DNA of 36,272 nucleotides from Cryomorphaceae bacterium BACL29 MAG-121220-bin8 (GTDB lineage: Bacteria > Bacteroidota > Bacteroidia > Flavobacteriales > Flavobacteriaceae), in NCBI GenBank assembly GCA_905182765.1, contig CAJJCV010000014.1:1-36272 (forward strand). Reading direction: 5' to 3'. Below, piece after piece: positions 7,679 to 15,866 of the stretch; within the stretch, counting starts at the first letter, position 1; each line of letters begins with the position of its first letter. The notes beneath the pieces were generated by a model. That model ran no database searches. It saw only the letters and a program-made list of their open reading frames with translations, and was not told the DNA's origin. Both the position numbers and the translations under genes were made by a program.

Positions 7679-9340
7679 ATGTCTAAAAATTACTTTTTAT
7701 TAATACTTACAGTATTATTTCTTTCTTGTGATGATGGAATATATAAAAATGGTATGGTTGTTTCCGCAAAACATGAAGCTTCCAAAGTAGGTATTGATAT
7801 ATTAAAAAAGGGAGGAAATGCATTTGATGCCATGATAGCTACAGATTTAGCTCTAGCTGTTGTATATCCTAACGCAGGCAACCTAGGCGGTGGTGGCTTT
7901 ATGGTTTATAGACTATCAGATGGTGAAAATGGAAGCCTTGATTTTAGAGAAAAAGCACCTATTAATTCTAGGTCAGATATGTACTTGGATAGTAATAAAG
8001 ATGTCATTAAAGGATTAAGTCAAAACGGTGCTTTAGCTATTGGTGTTCCAGGAACTATTGCAGGATTGTTCGAAATTCATAATAAGTTTGGAACTCTTCC
8101 AATAAAAGATTTGTTTCAGCCAGCAATAGATTTAGCAAATAACGGTTATAGATTAACCTCTAAACAAGTGAATACTATTAATAATTATAAAGATTTAATA
8201 TTAGAATTAAATGACTCCATACCATTATTTAATAAGACATTTAAAGACAACGATTTATTTATAAACAAATCTTTAGGTAATACTCTTTCTTTAATTTCAG
8301 AAAATGGTGTTGACGAGTTTTATAAAGGAGAAATTGCAAAAGAACTATCATCATACATAATTAGTAAAGGTGGAATTATTACACCAAAAGATTTTTCTTT
8401 ATACAAACCAGTTTGGAGAGAAACATTAGAAATAAAATATAAAGATTTAAATATAATTTCAATGGGACCACCATCTAGTGGAGGCGTTGTTTTAGGTCAG
8501 GTTTTAAAAATGATTGAAAATTATAATTTAAATGAATTAGGTCATAATAGTGAGCTTTATATTCAATTATTAGTTGAGGCAGAAAAATTATCTTTTGCGG
8601 ACCGTAGTAAATATTTAGGTGACCCCGATTTTAATTATATACCAACTAATGAATTGTTAGATTCAGATTATTTAAAATCAAGATTCAATTCATTTAGTTT
8701 TGACAGTATACAAAGCTCTGAGAGTATTGATCCAGGAAATATTTTAATTAACGAAAGTAACGAGACTACTCATTATTCAATAGTCGATAAGTTTGGAAAT
8801 GCAGTTTCAGTTACTACTACTTTAAATGGTAATTATGGTTCAAAATTAATACCCTCTAAACTTGGTTTTTTTTTGAATAATGAAATGGATGATTTTTCTA
8901 TAAAACCAGGCTCGCCAAATATGTATGGACTGATTGGAGGGAAAACTAATTCAATTGAGCCAGAGAAACGCATGTTAAGCTCTATGACACCATCTATTAT
9001 TGAATCAAACGGAAAGTTATCTATGGTGCTTGGGAGTCCTGGAGGTCCAACAATAATAACCTCTGTATTACAAACAGTGTTAAATTTTTATGAGTTTGGT
9101 TTTGATATGCAAAAATCTGTAGATGCTTCAAAATTTCATCATATATGGCTTCCTGATAAAATATTTTATGAAAAAAACGTATTGTCAAATAAAATTAAAA
9201 ATACTTTAAAGAAAAAAGGATACAAATTTAACTCTAACTATTCCGTTATTGGACGAGTAGACGCAATACATATTGATAAAAATAAAATGTTTTATGGTGG
9301 AGCAGATAAAAGAGGTGATGATAAAAGTATTGGATATTAA
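7679..9340 (+). CDS. ggt: Gamma-glutamyltransferase, lipoprotein
   Basis: Cleaves or transfers the gamma-glutamyl group of glutathione and related peptides outside the cytoplasm. The 553-residue precursor has a lipoprotein signal (MSKNYFLLILTVLFLSC, Cys17), so it is probably membrane-anchored. Family motifs are the large-subunit core NLGGGGFMVYR, the substrate-binding Arg in DFREKAP, and GVPGTIAGLFE. The autocleavage and catalytic threonine is the first T of TTHYSIVD (Thr363), followed by NAVSVTTTLN. MDDFSIKPG and the GSPGGPTII loop complete the small subunit. All expected catalytic residues appear intact. It is divergent from glmM with 57 bases between the starts and has no clear -7 box; a weak TAaaTTTt lies at 7665-7672. 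Confidence 0.94.
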   Translation: MSKNYFLLILTVLFLSCDDGIYKNGMVVSAKHEASKVGIDILKKGGNAFDAMIATDLALAVVYPNAGNLGGGGFMVYRLSDGENGSLDFREKAPINSRSDMYLDSNKDVIKGLSQNGALAIGVPGTIAGLFEIHNKFGTLPIKDLFQPAIDLANNGYRLTSKQVNTINNYKDLILELNDSIPLFNKTFKDNDLFINKSLGNTLSLISENGVDEFYKGEIAKELSSYIISKGGIITPKDFSLYKPVWRETLEIKYKDLNIISMGPPSSGGVVLGQVLKMIENYNLNELGHNSELYIQLLVEAEKLSFADRSKYLGDPDFNYIPTNELLDSDYLKSRFNSFSFDSIQSSESIDPGNILINESNETTHYSIVDKFGNAVSVTTTLNGNYGSKLIPSKLGFFLNNEMDDFSIKPGSPNMYGLIGGKTNSIEPEKRMLSSMTPSIIESNGKLSMVLGSPGGPTIITSVLQTVLNFYEFGFDMQKSVDASKFHHIWLPDKIFYEKNVLSNKIKNTLKKKGYKFNSNYSVIGRVDAIHIDKNKMFYGGADKRGDDKSIGY

Positions 9341-9374
9341 ATAAAACTTCTACTTAAAACTATTTATATTATCG

Positions 9375-9381
9375 TATTTTG
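9375..9381 (+). promoter_or_regulatory. Possible uvrA promoter -7 element (TAtTTTG)
   Basis: TATTTTG followed by CA, one base shorter than TAnnTTTG, 17 bases before the uvrA ATG. It could drive uvrA and the two closely spaced genes behind it. Confidence 0.35.
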
Positions 9382-9398
9382 CAACCTTGATTTTTTAA

Positions 9399-12218
9399 AT
9401 GAATAATAACATTTTAGTTAAGGGCGCCAGGGTACATAATTTAAAGAATATTGATGTGAATATTCCAAGAAACAAGTTTGTCGTTATTACAGGGATTTCT
9501 GGAAGTGGCAAATCTTCACTTGCATTTGACACTATTTATGCAGAAGGTCAAAGAAGGTACATAGAAACATTTTCAGCTTACGCAAGACAGTTTATTGGTG
9601 GACTAGAAAGGCCAGATGTTGATAAAATTGATGGGCTTTCTCCTGTAATTGCAATAGAACAAAAAACTACTTCAAAAAATCCTAGATCAACTGTAGGGAC
9701 AATAACTGAAATTTACGATTATTTACGATTATTTTACTCAAGAGTTGCAGATGCTTATAGTTATAATTCAAACGAAAAAATGATCAGTTATACTGATGAT
9801 GAAATCATTGATCTTGTATTTAAAAATTTTATTAGTAAAAAAATCACTATCCTCTCCCCTGCTGTTCAATCTAGAAAGGGACATTACAGAGAACTTTTTT
9901 CTTCAATTCAAAAACAAGGCTTTTTGAAAGCTAGAATAGATGGCGTTATCACTGATTTAAAGCCTAATTTAAAATTAGACAGATATAAAATACACGATAT
10001 AGAAATAGTTATTGATAGATTATTATTAAAGAATGATGAATCTTCTAAAAAAAGACTTAAGGATAGTCTGATTACTGCAATGTATCATGGAAACAATTCA
10101 TTGTTGATTGTTAATGAAGAAGATAACACAACAACTTATTTCAGTAGAAGTTTAATTTGTCCATCAACTGGTATTTCATATGAAAAACCAGAGCCAAACT
10201 CATTTTCATTTAATTCACCTAAAGGAATGTGTAAAAAATGTAATGGTTTAGGTAAATTAAATAAAGTAAATATTGATTTAATTCTCCCTGATAAAAGTAT
10301 TTCAATTCACAGTGGTGGGCTTATACCATTAGGTAATTATAAATCTAGCTGGATCTTTAAACAAATTGAAACAATTTCTGAAAGATATAACTTCAATATA
10401 AAAGACCCAATTAGTAAAATTCCAAAAAAAGCAATGGAAATAATATTGTTTGGAGGCAATGAATCATTTTCAGTCGAATCTAAAACTTTAGGTTTAACTA
10501 GAAAGTATGAAATCGATTTTGAGGGAGTTGCTCCGTTTATTGAAAATCAAGCTAATGAAATATACAGTGCTAGAATCAAAAGGTGGGCAAATGGTTTTAT
10601 GGATAATGTAAAGTGTGAAAGTTGTAATGGAAGTAGATTGAACAAAGAGTCAAGACACTTTTTTGTTGATAAAAAAAACATTCATGATCTTAGTAGTTTA
10701 GATATTATTGATTTAAAAAAATGGTTTATATCTGTAGAACCAAAACTTAGCGATAGAAATAAAATAATTGGTTCTGAAATTATAAAAGAAATCACTAAAC
10801 GTTTGAGTTTTTTATTAAATGTTGGTCTTGATTATCTATCCCTAAGTAGACCTACAAAATCTCTATCAGGGGGAGAATCTCAAAGAATTAGATTAGCTAC
10901 TCAAATAGGATCTCAATTAGTAGGTGTTTTGTATATACTAGATGAACCCAGTATTGGACTTCACCAGAGAGATAATTCTAAACTAATTGAATCTCTTAAA
11001 AAGTTAAGAGATTTAGGAAATACGATTATTGTAGTAGAGCATGATAAAGAAATTATGGAGAAGGCTGACTGTATTATTGATGTTGGGCCGCTTGCTGGAA
11101 AAAATGGTGGTGAAATAATTTTTAACGGAACCTATAAAGAAATATTAAAATCCAATACAGTTACCTCACAATATTTAAAAAATATTAAATGTATTCCTGT
11201 TCCAGAAAAAAGAAGAACTTCTAAAAACAAGTTAACTATTGAAGGTTGTACTGGAAATAATTTAAAAAACATAACAGTTGATTTTCCTCTTGGAATAATG
11301 ATTGGAGTTACCGGTGTATCAGGAAGTGGAAAATCTACATTAATTAATGAAACTTTATATCCAATATTAAACAACTACTTTTTTAATGGAGTTAAAGAAC
11401 CTTTACCCTATAAAAAAATTAGTGGATTAAAACATATTGATAAAGTTATTGAAATCAATCAATCTCCCATTGGAAGAACACCAAGAAGTAATCCTGCAAC
11501 ATATACAGGTGTATACAGTGATGTTAGATCTTTGTTTTGTATGACTCAGGAATCTCTTATTAGAGGTTACAAACCAGGTAGATTTAGTTTTAATGTAGTT
11601 GGCGGCAGATGTGAAACCTGTCAAGGTGGAGGATTAAGAAAAATTGAAATGAATTTTCTTCCTGATGTATATATCAATTGTGATGATTGTCAAGGTAAAA
11701 GGTTTAACAGAGAAACTTTAGAGATAAGATATAAAGGCAAATCTATTGCTGATATTTTAAGTATGACAATAAATGAAAGTTGTGATTTTTTTGAAAATTT
11801 TCCAAAGATTTTAAGGAAGTTGAAAACTTTAAAAGAAGTTGGTTTAGGTTATGTAACTTTAGGACAACAATCAACAACATTGTCAGGTGGAGAAGCACAA
11901 AGAATAAAATTAGCCTCAGAATTATCTAAAAAGGATACAGGAAACACAATATATATATTAGATGAACCCACTACGGGTCTACATTTTCAGGATATTAAGG
12001 TTTTATTGGAAATGATTAACAGATTAGTAAACAAAGGCAATACTGTTATAGTTATCGAACATAATATGGATGTAATTAAAACTGTTGATCATATTATTGA
12101 AATTGGCCCTAACGGCGGTAAATTAGGTGGTCAGGTTATTTTCAATGGTAAGCCAGAGGAATTGATTAATATTGACAAAAGTCCTACCGCTATGTATTTA
12201 AAAAAAGAACTAACTTAG
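9399..12218 (+). CDS. uvrA: Excinuclease ABC subunit A
   Basis: The DNA-damage sensor of nucleotide excision repair, with two ABC ATPase cassettes in 939 residues. Cassette one has Walker A GISGSGKS (residues 32-39), signature LSGGESQRIRLATQ and Walker B ILDEPSIGLHQRD. Cassette two has GVSGSGKSTLINE near residue 640, LSGGEAQRIKLASEL and ILDEPTTGLHFQD. The C-terminal zinc module is intact (CETCQGGG then CDDCQGKR). In the first zinc module (Cys254 to Cys281) the first CxxC reads CPST, so one of four cysteines is missing while CKKC is kept; I recall similar forms in other Bacteroidota but cannot confirm it here. It begins a plus-strand cluster, with the LOG-family gene starting four bases after its stop. 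Confidence 0.97.
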   Translation: MNNNILVKGARVHNLKNIDVNIPRNKFVVITGISGSGKSSLAFDTIYAEGQRRYIETFSAYARQFIGGLERPDVDKIDGLSPVIAIEQKTTSKNPRSTVGTITEIYDYLRLFYSRVADAYSYNSNEKMISYTDDEIIDLVFKNFISKKITILSPAVQSRKGHYRELFSSIQKQGFLKARIDGVITDLKPNLKLDRYKIHDIEIVIDRLLLKNDESSKKRLKDSLITAMYHGNNSLLIVNEEDNTTTYFSRSLICPSTGISYEKPEPNSFSFNSPKGMCKKCNGLGKLNKVNIDLILPDKSISIHSGGLIPLGNYKSSWIFKQIETISERYNFNIKDPISKIPKKAMEIILFGGNESFSVESKTLGLTRKYEIDFEGVAPFIENQANEIYSARIKRWANGFMDNVKCESCNGSRLNKESRHFFVDKKNIHDLSSLDIIDLKKWFISVEPKLSDRNKIIGSEIIKEITKRLSFLLNVGLDYLSLSRPTKSLSGGESQRIRLATQIGSQLVGVLYILDEPSIGLHQRDNSKLIESLKKLRDLGNTIIVVEHDKEIMEKADCIIDVGPLAGKNGGEIIFNGTYKEILKSNTVTSQYLKNIKCIPVPEKRRTSKNKLTIEGCTGNNLKNITVDFPLGIMIGVTGVSGSGKSTLINETLYPILNNYFFNGVKEPLPYKKISGLKHIDKVIEINQSPIGRTPRSNPATYTGVYSDVRSLFCMTQESLIRGYKPGRFSFNVVGGRCETCQGGGLRKIEMNFLPDVYINCDDCQGKRFNRETLEIRYKGKSIADILSMTINESCDFFENFPKILRKLKTLKEVGLGYVTLGQQSTTLSGGEAQRIKLASELSKKDTGNTIYILDEPTTGLHFQDIKVLLEMINRLVNKGNTVIVIEHNMDVIKTVDHIIEIGPNGGKLGGQVIFNGKPEELINIDKSPTAMYLKKELT

Positions 12219-12222
12219 TTAT

Positions 12223-12909
12223 ATGCATAGTAAAAATTTAAAAGGCTGGAATGAGGTAAAGACTAATGATTCTTGGTCCGTTTTTAAAATAATGGGTGAA
12301 TTTGTAGATGGATTTGAAAAGCTTAGTAAGATTGGTCCTTGTGTGTCAATATTTGGATCTGCTAGAACAAAATCCGATCATCCTCATTATAAATTAACAA
12401 CTGATATCGCTGAGAAGGTAGTTGATCTTGGATTTGGGGTAATTAGCGGTGGTGGTCCAGGTGTAATGGAAGCTGCAAATAAAGGAGCTAAAAAAGCCTT
12501 AGGTCCGTCTGTTGGTTTAAGTATTGAACTACCATTTGAACAGACTGAAAACCCTTATATAGATGATGATAAATCATTGCACTTTGATTATTTTTTCGTT
12601 AGAAAGGTAATGTTCATGAAATATGCCCAAGCCTTTATTGTAATGCCTGGTGGATTTGGAACTTTAGACGAGCTTTTTGAAGCTTTAACATTGATTCAAA
12701 CAAAAAAGGCTGAAATATTCCCTATAATATTAGTTGGAAAATCATTCTGGAAAGGCTGTATTGACTGGGTTAAAGAACAATTGTTATCTAATCACAATTA
12801 TGTCTCAGATATTGATTTAAATCTTATTTCTATAGTTGACTCACCTGACGAAGTTATTGATATTCTAACTAAGTTTTATGATAAGAAAGGTTTCAAGCCT
12901 AACTTTTAA
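12223..12909 (+). CDS. LOG family protein (TIGR00730), Rossmann-fold nucleotide-binding
   Basis: A 228-residue protein of the lysine decarboxylase-like/LOG family. The signature motifs are both present: GGGPGVMEAAN (residues 76-86) and PGGFGTLDE (142-150), with the conserved Arg127-Lys128 pair between them. Characterised members are nucleoside 5'-monophosphate phosphoribohydrolases, including the cytokinin-activating LOG of plants; some are PpnN-type nucleotidases. The substrate here cannot be assigned. The gene starts four bases after uvrA and is followed 19 bases later by the M1-like gene, so all three are probably co-transcribed. Older annotation as lysine decarboxylase is not supported by the motif set. 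Confidence 0.92.
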   Translation: MHSKNLKGWNEVKTNDSWSVFKIMGEFVDGFEKLSKIGPCVSIFGSARTKSDHPHYKLTTDIAEKVVDLGFGVISGGGPGVMEAANKGAKKALGPSVGLSIELPFEQTENPYIDDDKSLHFDYFFVRKVMFMKYAQAFIVMPGGFGTLDELFEALTLIQTKKAEIFPIILVGKSFWKGCIDWVKEQLLSNHNYVSDIDLNLISIVDSPDEVIDILTKFYDKKGFKPNF

Positions 12910-12928
12910 TATACCATTTAAGATTTTT

Positions 12929-15811
12929 ATGAGAAAATGTTTGTCATTACTTTTTCTTTTCCTTATTAGTAATGTATTCGCTCAAGAAAATGAATATGTA
13001 ATTGATGCAAAATTTAATATTAATAATAGAATAATTGATATTAAACAATCTATAAGTTTTACAAATAATAGTTTAAATGATATAGATCATATTATTTTAA
13101 ACGATTGGCCTCACTCCTACTTTAATCCATCAAGTCCTCTTGGTAAACGTTTGTCTGAAGATTTCACTCTTAATTTTCAAAGATCAACTAAAAATCAAAG
13201 AGGATATACTAACATAATTGAAATCCAATCCGAAAATAACAATCTTAATTTTGAAAGACTAACAAATAATATTGACTTAATAAAAGTAAATCTTAATAAT
13301 GCTTTAAAACAAAAAAAAACAATAAAAATTACTATTGAATATCAAGTTAAAATACCAATAAGTGATTTTACTGGATATGGAATTGATAACGATAATAATA
13401 TTAATCTTTCTGAATGGTTTATCACTTTAGCAAAAATTAAAAATAACAAATGGTTAATAGAGAGTAATTTAGATTTAAATGATTTGTCACTGGAACCCTC
13501 ATCTTATAAGTTTAAAATTACTTACCCATTGGATTTTGATTTAATTTCTGATTTAGAAACAGAATCTATTAAATTAAATAAAAGCAACAATATATTTGAG
13601 TCTACAATTGAAAACAGAATTCATGTTCCGATTATACTTACTCAAAATAATTTTTTTAATAAATTTAAAACAACTGAAAATTTAATAATATCAGATTTAT
13701 ATAATATTTCAAATAATAAAACAGATTCTTTGCTTAATAGAGTAATAAATTATGTGGATGATAAAACTGTAAATAAGTTATTAAAAAATAATCAAAATAA
13801 TGATTCAATAAATTTAAATTTTATTTTTAACAAAACATCAGATTACGTTCAAAGTAAACTTGGAAATTATCCCATTAAAAAAATTGTTTTATCTAAATTT
13901 GATTTAGAAAAAGATCCAGTATACGGCTTAAATAATATTCCTGATATTTTAAATCCATTTGAAAAATCTTTTATTATTGAGTTTTCAGTTTTAAAACTTG
14001 TGATTTCTAAGTATTTAAAAAATTTATATCCTTTACATAAGCGAAAAGATTATTGGCAAATTAAAGGGATTGAAACCTTTTTGTTAATTGATTATATTGA
14101 AGAATATTATCCTAATTTGAATTTAATTGGAAAATTTTCCAATTTATCAATTATTAAAAATAGAGAATATTCGAAATTTAAATTTAGTGAGCAATTTAGA
14201 TTGTTTGATAATATTATTTCAAGTAGAAACATTAGTCAACCAATTAGTTCTCAATTAGATTCTCTTACAAGAATAAACTATAAAGTAATTAACCCGTACA
14301 AATCAGGTTTAGCATTAAAAATGTTGGATGATTATTTAGGTGATGACAAAGTATCTAAGAGTATTTTAGAATTTTCAATTAATAATAAACTTAAAAAAAA
14401 TAATAAATCATTTTTAAATATTCTTAATGAAAACTCAAATAGTGAAATTTTTTGGTTTGATAATTATATAAATTATAATGACAATATAGATTTTTCAATA
14501 AAAAAAATTGAATCTGAAGAAAATAATTATAAGTTTTTAATTAAAAATAGTTCTAAATTAAGTCTTCCACTTAAAATCACTTTAATTGATGAAGAAAATA
14601 AAATTAGAAGTAAATGGTTAGATGAATTTACTAATGATACTATAATTAAAGTTGGTTATAATAGTAAAGTGATTATTAATTCTGAAAAATATTTTTCCGA
14701 AAATAATTTTTCTAATAACTACTCATCAACCTTTAAAACAAATAAAAAAACAAAATTTATTTTGTTCAAGGATTTTGAGAATAACTCCATTAATCAAATT
14801 TATTATATCCCTTTATTTAATTACAATCTTTATGACGGTTTAATGCCCGGAGTTTCTTTTTCCAATACATCTCCAATAAAGAGACCTTTTTCATATAAGG
14901 TTATTCCTTATTATTCAACTAAGCAAAAAGAATTATTAGGAAAGATTAATTTAAAATATACTGAATACAACAAGAATAAAGATACTAAGTTATTTAGTGT
15001 AGATTATTTTTTAGGCGCTTCAATTTTCCATTATAAAGATGATCTTTCTTACAATACTTTCTTTCCGTCAATTGTTTTGGCCTTTAGAGATAAGGATTTA
15101 AGATCTAATTCAAGACAATTTTTAAGCATGAGATATATTAGTGTTTTTAGAGAAGAAAACACAAATACGGATCAATATCCAAACTATAATATTTTAAACC
15201 TAAAATATATAACGTCTAACTCTAGTGTTGAAAAAGCATTTAATTTTAAAACTGACTTTCAATTTAACAAAGATTTTATAAAAAGTTCAGTAACATTTAA
15301 TTATAGAAATTATTATAAATCAAATAGACAGTATAATATCAGATTTTTTGCTGGAAAATTTTTAAAAAACAACACAATAGATGACTATTTTAGTTTTTCT
15401 ACATACAGAGCTAGAGATTATTTATTTAGCACCAATTTACTAGGAAGATCTGAAAACTCCGGATTTTATAGTCAACAATATATAGGTTCAGAAGGTGGTC
15501 TCAAATCTAAGATTAATTATGAATTTGCTAATGACTATATAATTTCTTTGAACTCGGGTATAACTATATGGCAATGGATAGAAGCTTATGCTGGAATTGC
15601 TGCTATTAAAAATTTAAATTATAGTTTAAGAACACAATACGAAACAGGAATAAGGTTAAATCTTTTAACTGATTATTTTGAATTATACCTTCCACTCTAT
15701 TCGTCTCTTGGAAATGAGTTTAACCAAGCTGATTACTTAAGTAAAGTTAGATTTAAAATTTCTATTGATCCAAATACATTATCTGGTCTGTTTTCAAGAA
15801 GATGGTTTTGA
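12929..15811 (+). CDS. Secreted M1-peptidase-like protein with C-terminal beta-barrel, zinc site apparently lost
   Basis: A 960-residue secreted protein. I chose the ATG giving MRKCLSLLFLFLISNVFAQ, a signal peptide cleaved after FAQ; the longer frame from 12878 overlaps the LOG gene. Residues about 20-250 resemble the N-terminal beta domain of M1 aminopeptidases (ITIEYQVKIP, an Asp/Asn-rich segment, LSEWFITLAKI). The middle region has the downstream helix WQIKGIETFLLIDYIEEYY but no HEXXH anywhere; the protein has only a handful of histidines and none is followed by Glu. From about residue 640 alternating strands and turns suggest an outer-membrane beta-barrel, ending in RRWF with a terminal Phe. 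It is extremely rich in Asn, Lys and Ile. The M1 relationship is by pattern only and moderately sure; a barrel protein of unrelated origin is the alternative. Confidence 0.7.
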   Translation: MRKCLSLLFLFLISNVFAQENEYVIDAKFNINNRIIDIKQSISFTNNSLNDIDHIILNDWPHSYFNPSSPLGKRLSEDFTLNFQRSTKNQRGYTNIIEIQSENNNLNFERLTNNIDLIKVNLNNALKQKKTIKITIEYQVKIPISDFTGYGIDNDNNINLSEWFITLAKIKNNKWLIESNLDLNDLSLEPSSYKFKITYPLDFDLISDLETESIKLNKSNNIFESTIENRIHVPIILTQNNFFNKFKTTENLIISDLYNISNNKTDSLLNRVINYVDDKTVNKLLKNNQNNDSINLNFIFNKTSDYVQSKLGNYPIKKIVLSKFDLEKDPVYGLNNIPDILNPFEKSFIIEFSVLKLVISKYLKNLYPLHKRKDYWQIKGIETFLLIDYIEEYYPNLNLIGKFSNLSIIKNREYSKFKFSEQFRLFDNIISSRNISQPISSQLDSLTRINYKVINPYKSGLALKMLDDYLGDDKVSKSILEFSINNKLKKNNKSFLNILNENSNSEIFWFDNYINYNDNIDFSIKKIESEENNYKFLIKNSSKLSLPLKITLIDEENKIRSKWLDEFTNDTIIKVGYNSKVIINSEKYFSENNFSNNYSSTFKTNKKTKFILFKDFENNSINQIYYIPLFNYNLYDGLMPGVSFSNTSPIKRPFSYKVIPYYSTKQKELLGKINLKYTEYNKNKDTKLFSVDYFLGASIFHYKDDLSYNTFFPSIVLAFRDKDLRSNSRQFLSMRYISVFREENTNTDQYPNYNILNLKYITSNSSVEKAFNFKTDFQFNKDFIKSSVTFNYRNYYKSNRQYNIRFFAGKFLKNNTIDDYFSFSTYRARDYLFSTNLLGRSENSGFYSQQYIGSEGGLKSKINYEFANDYIISLNSGITIWQWIEAYAGIAAIKNLNYSLRTQYETGIRLNLLTDYFELYLPLYSSLGNEFNQADYLSKVRFKISIDPNTLSGLFSRRWF

Positions 15812-15855
15812 TATACAAATAGGAATCAACGTCTTTTTTATTTAAATTAGTAAAC

Positions 15856-15863
15856 TAAATTTC
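15856..15863 (+). promoter_or_regulatory. Possible promoter -7 box of the E1 gene (TAaaTTTc)
   Basis: One mismatch (final G to C) from TAnnTTTG, three bases before the ATG at 15867. If used, the message would be leaderless. A 55-base gap separates this gene from the preceding one. Confidence 0.3.
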
Positions 15864-15866
15864 TTA

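Noticed and set aside
7480-7686. Plus-strand open frame across glmM and the ggt start
   Set aside because: It is antisense to the clearly conserved glmM and shows no recognisable features; the same holds for the other short antisense frames in the window.
12223-12909. Cytokinin synthesis or lysine decarboxylase gene
   Set aside because: The motifs define only the broad LOG family, which is common in bacteria with no link to cytokinin. The lysine decarboxylase label is historical.
12878-12928. Longer start for the M1-like protein
   Set aside because: It overlaps the LOG gene and hides the signal peptide that begins at 12929.
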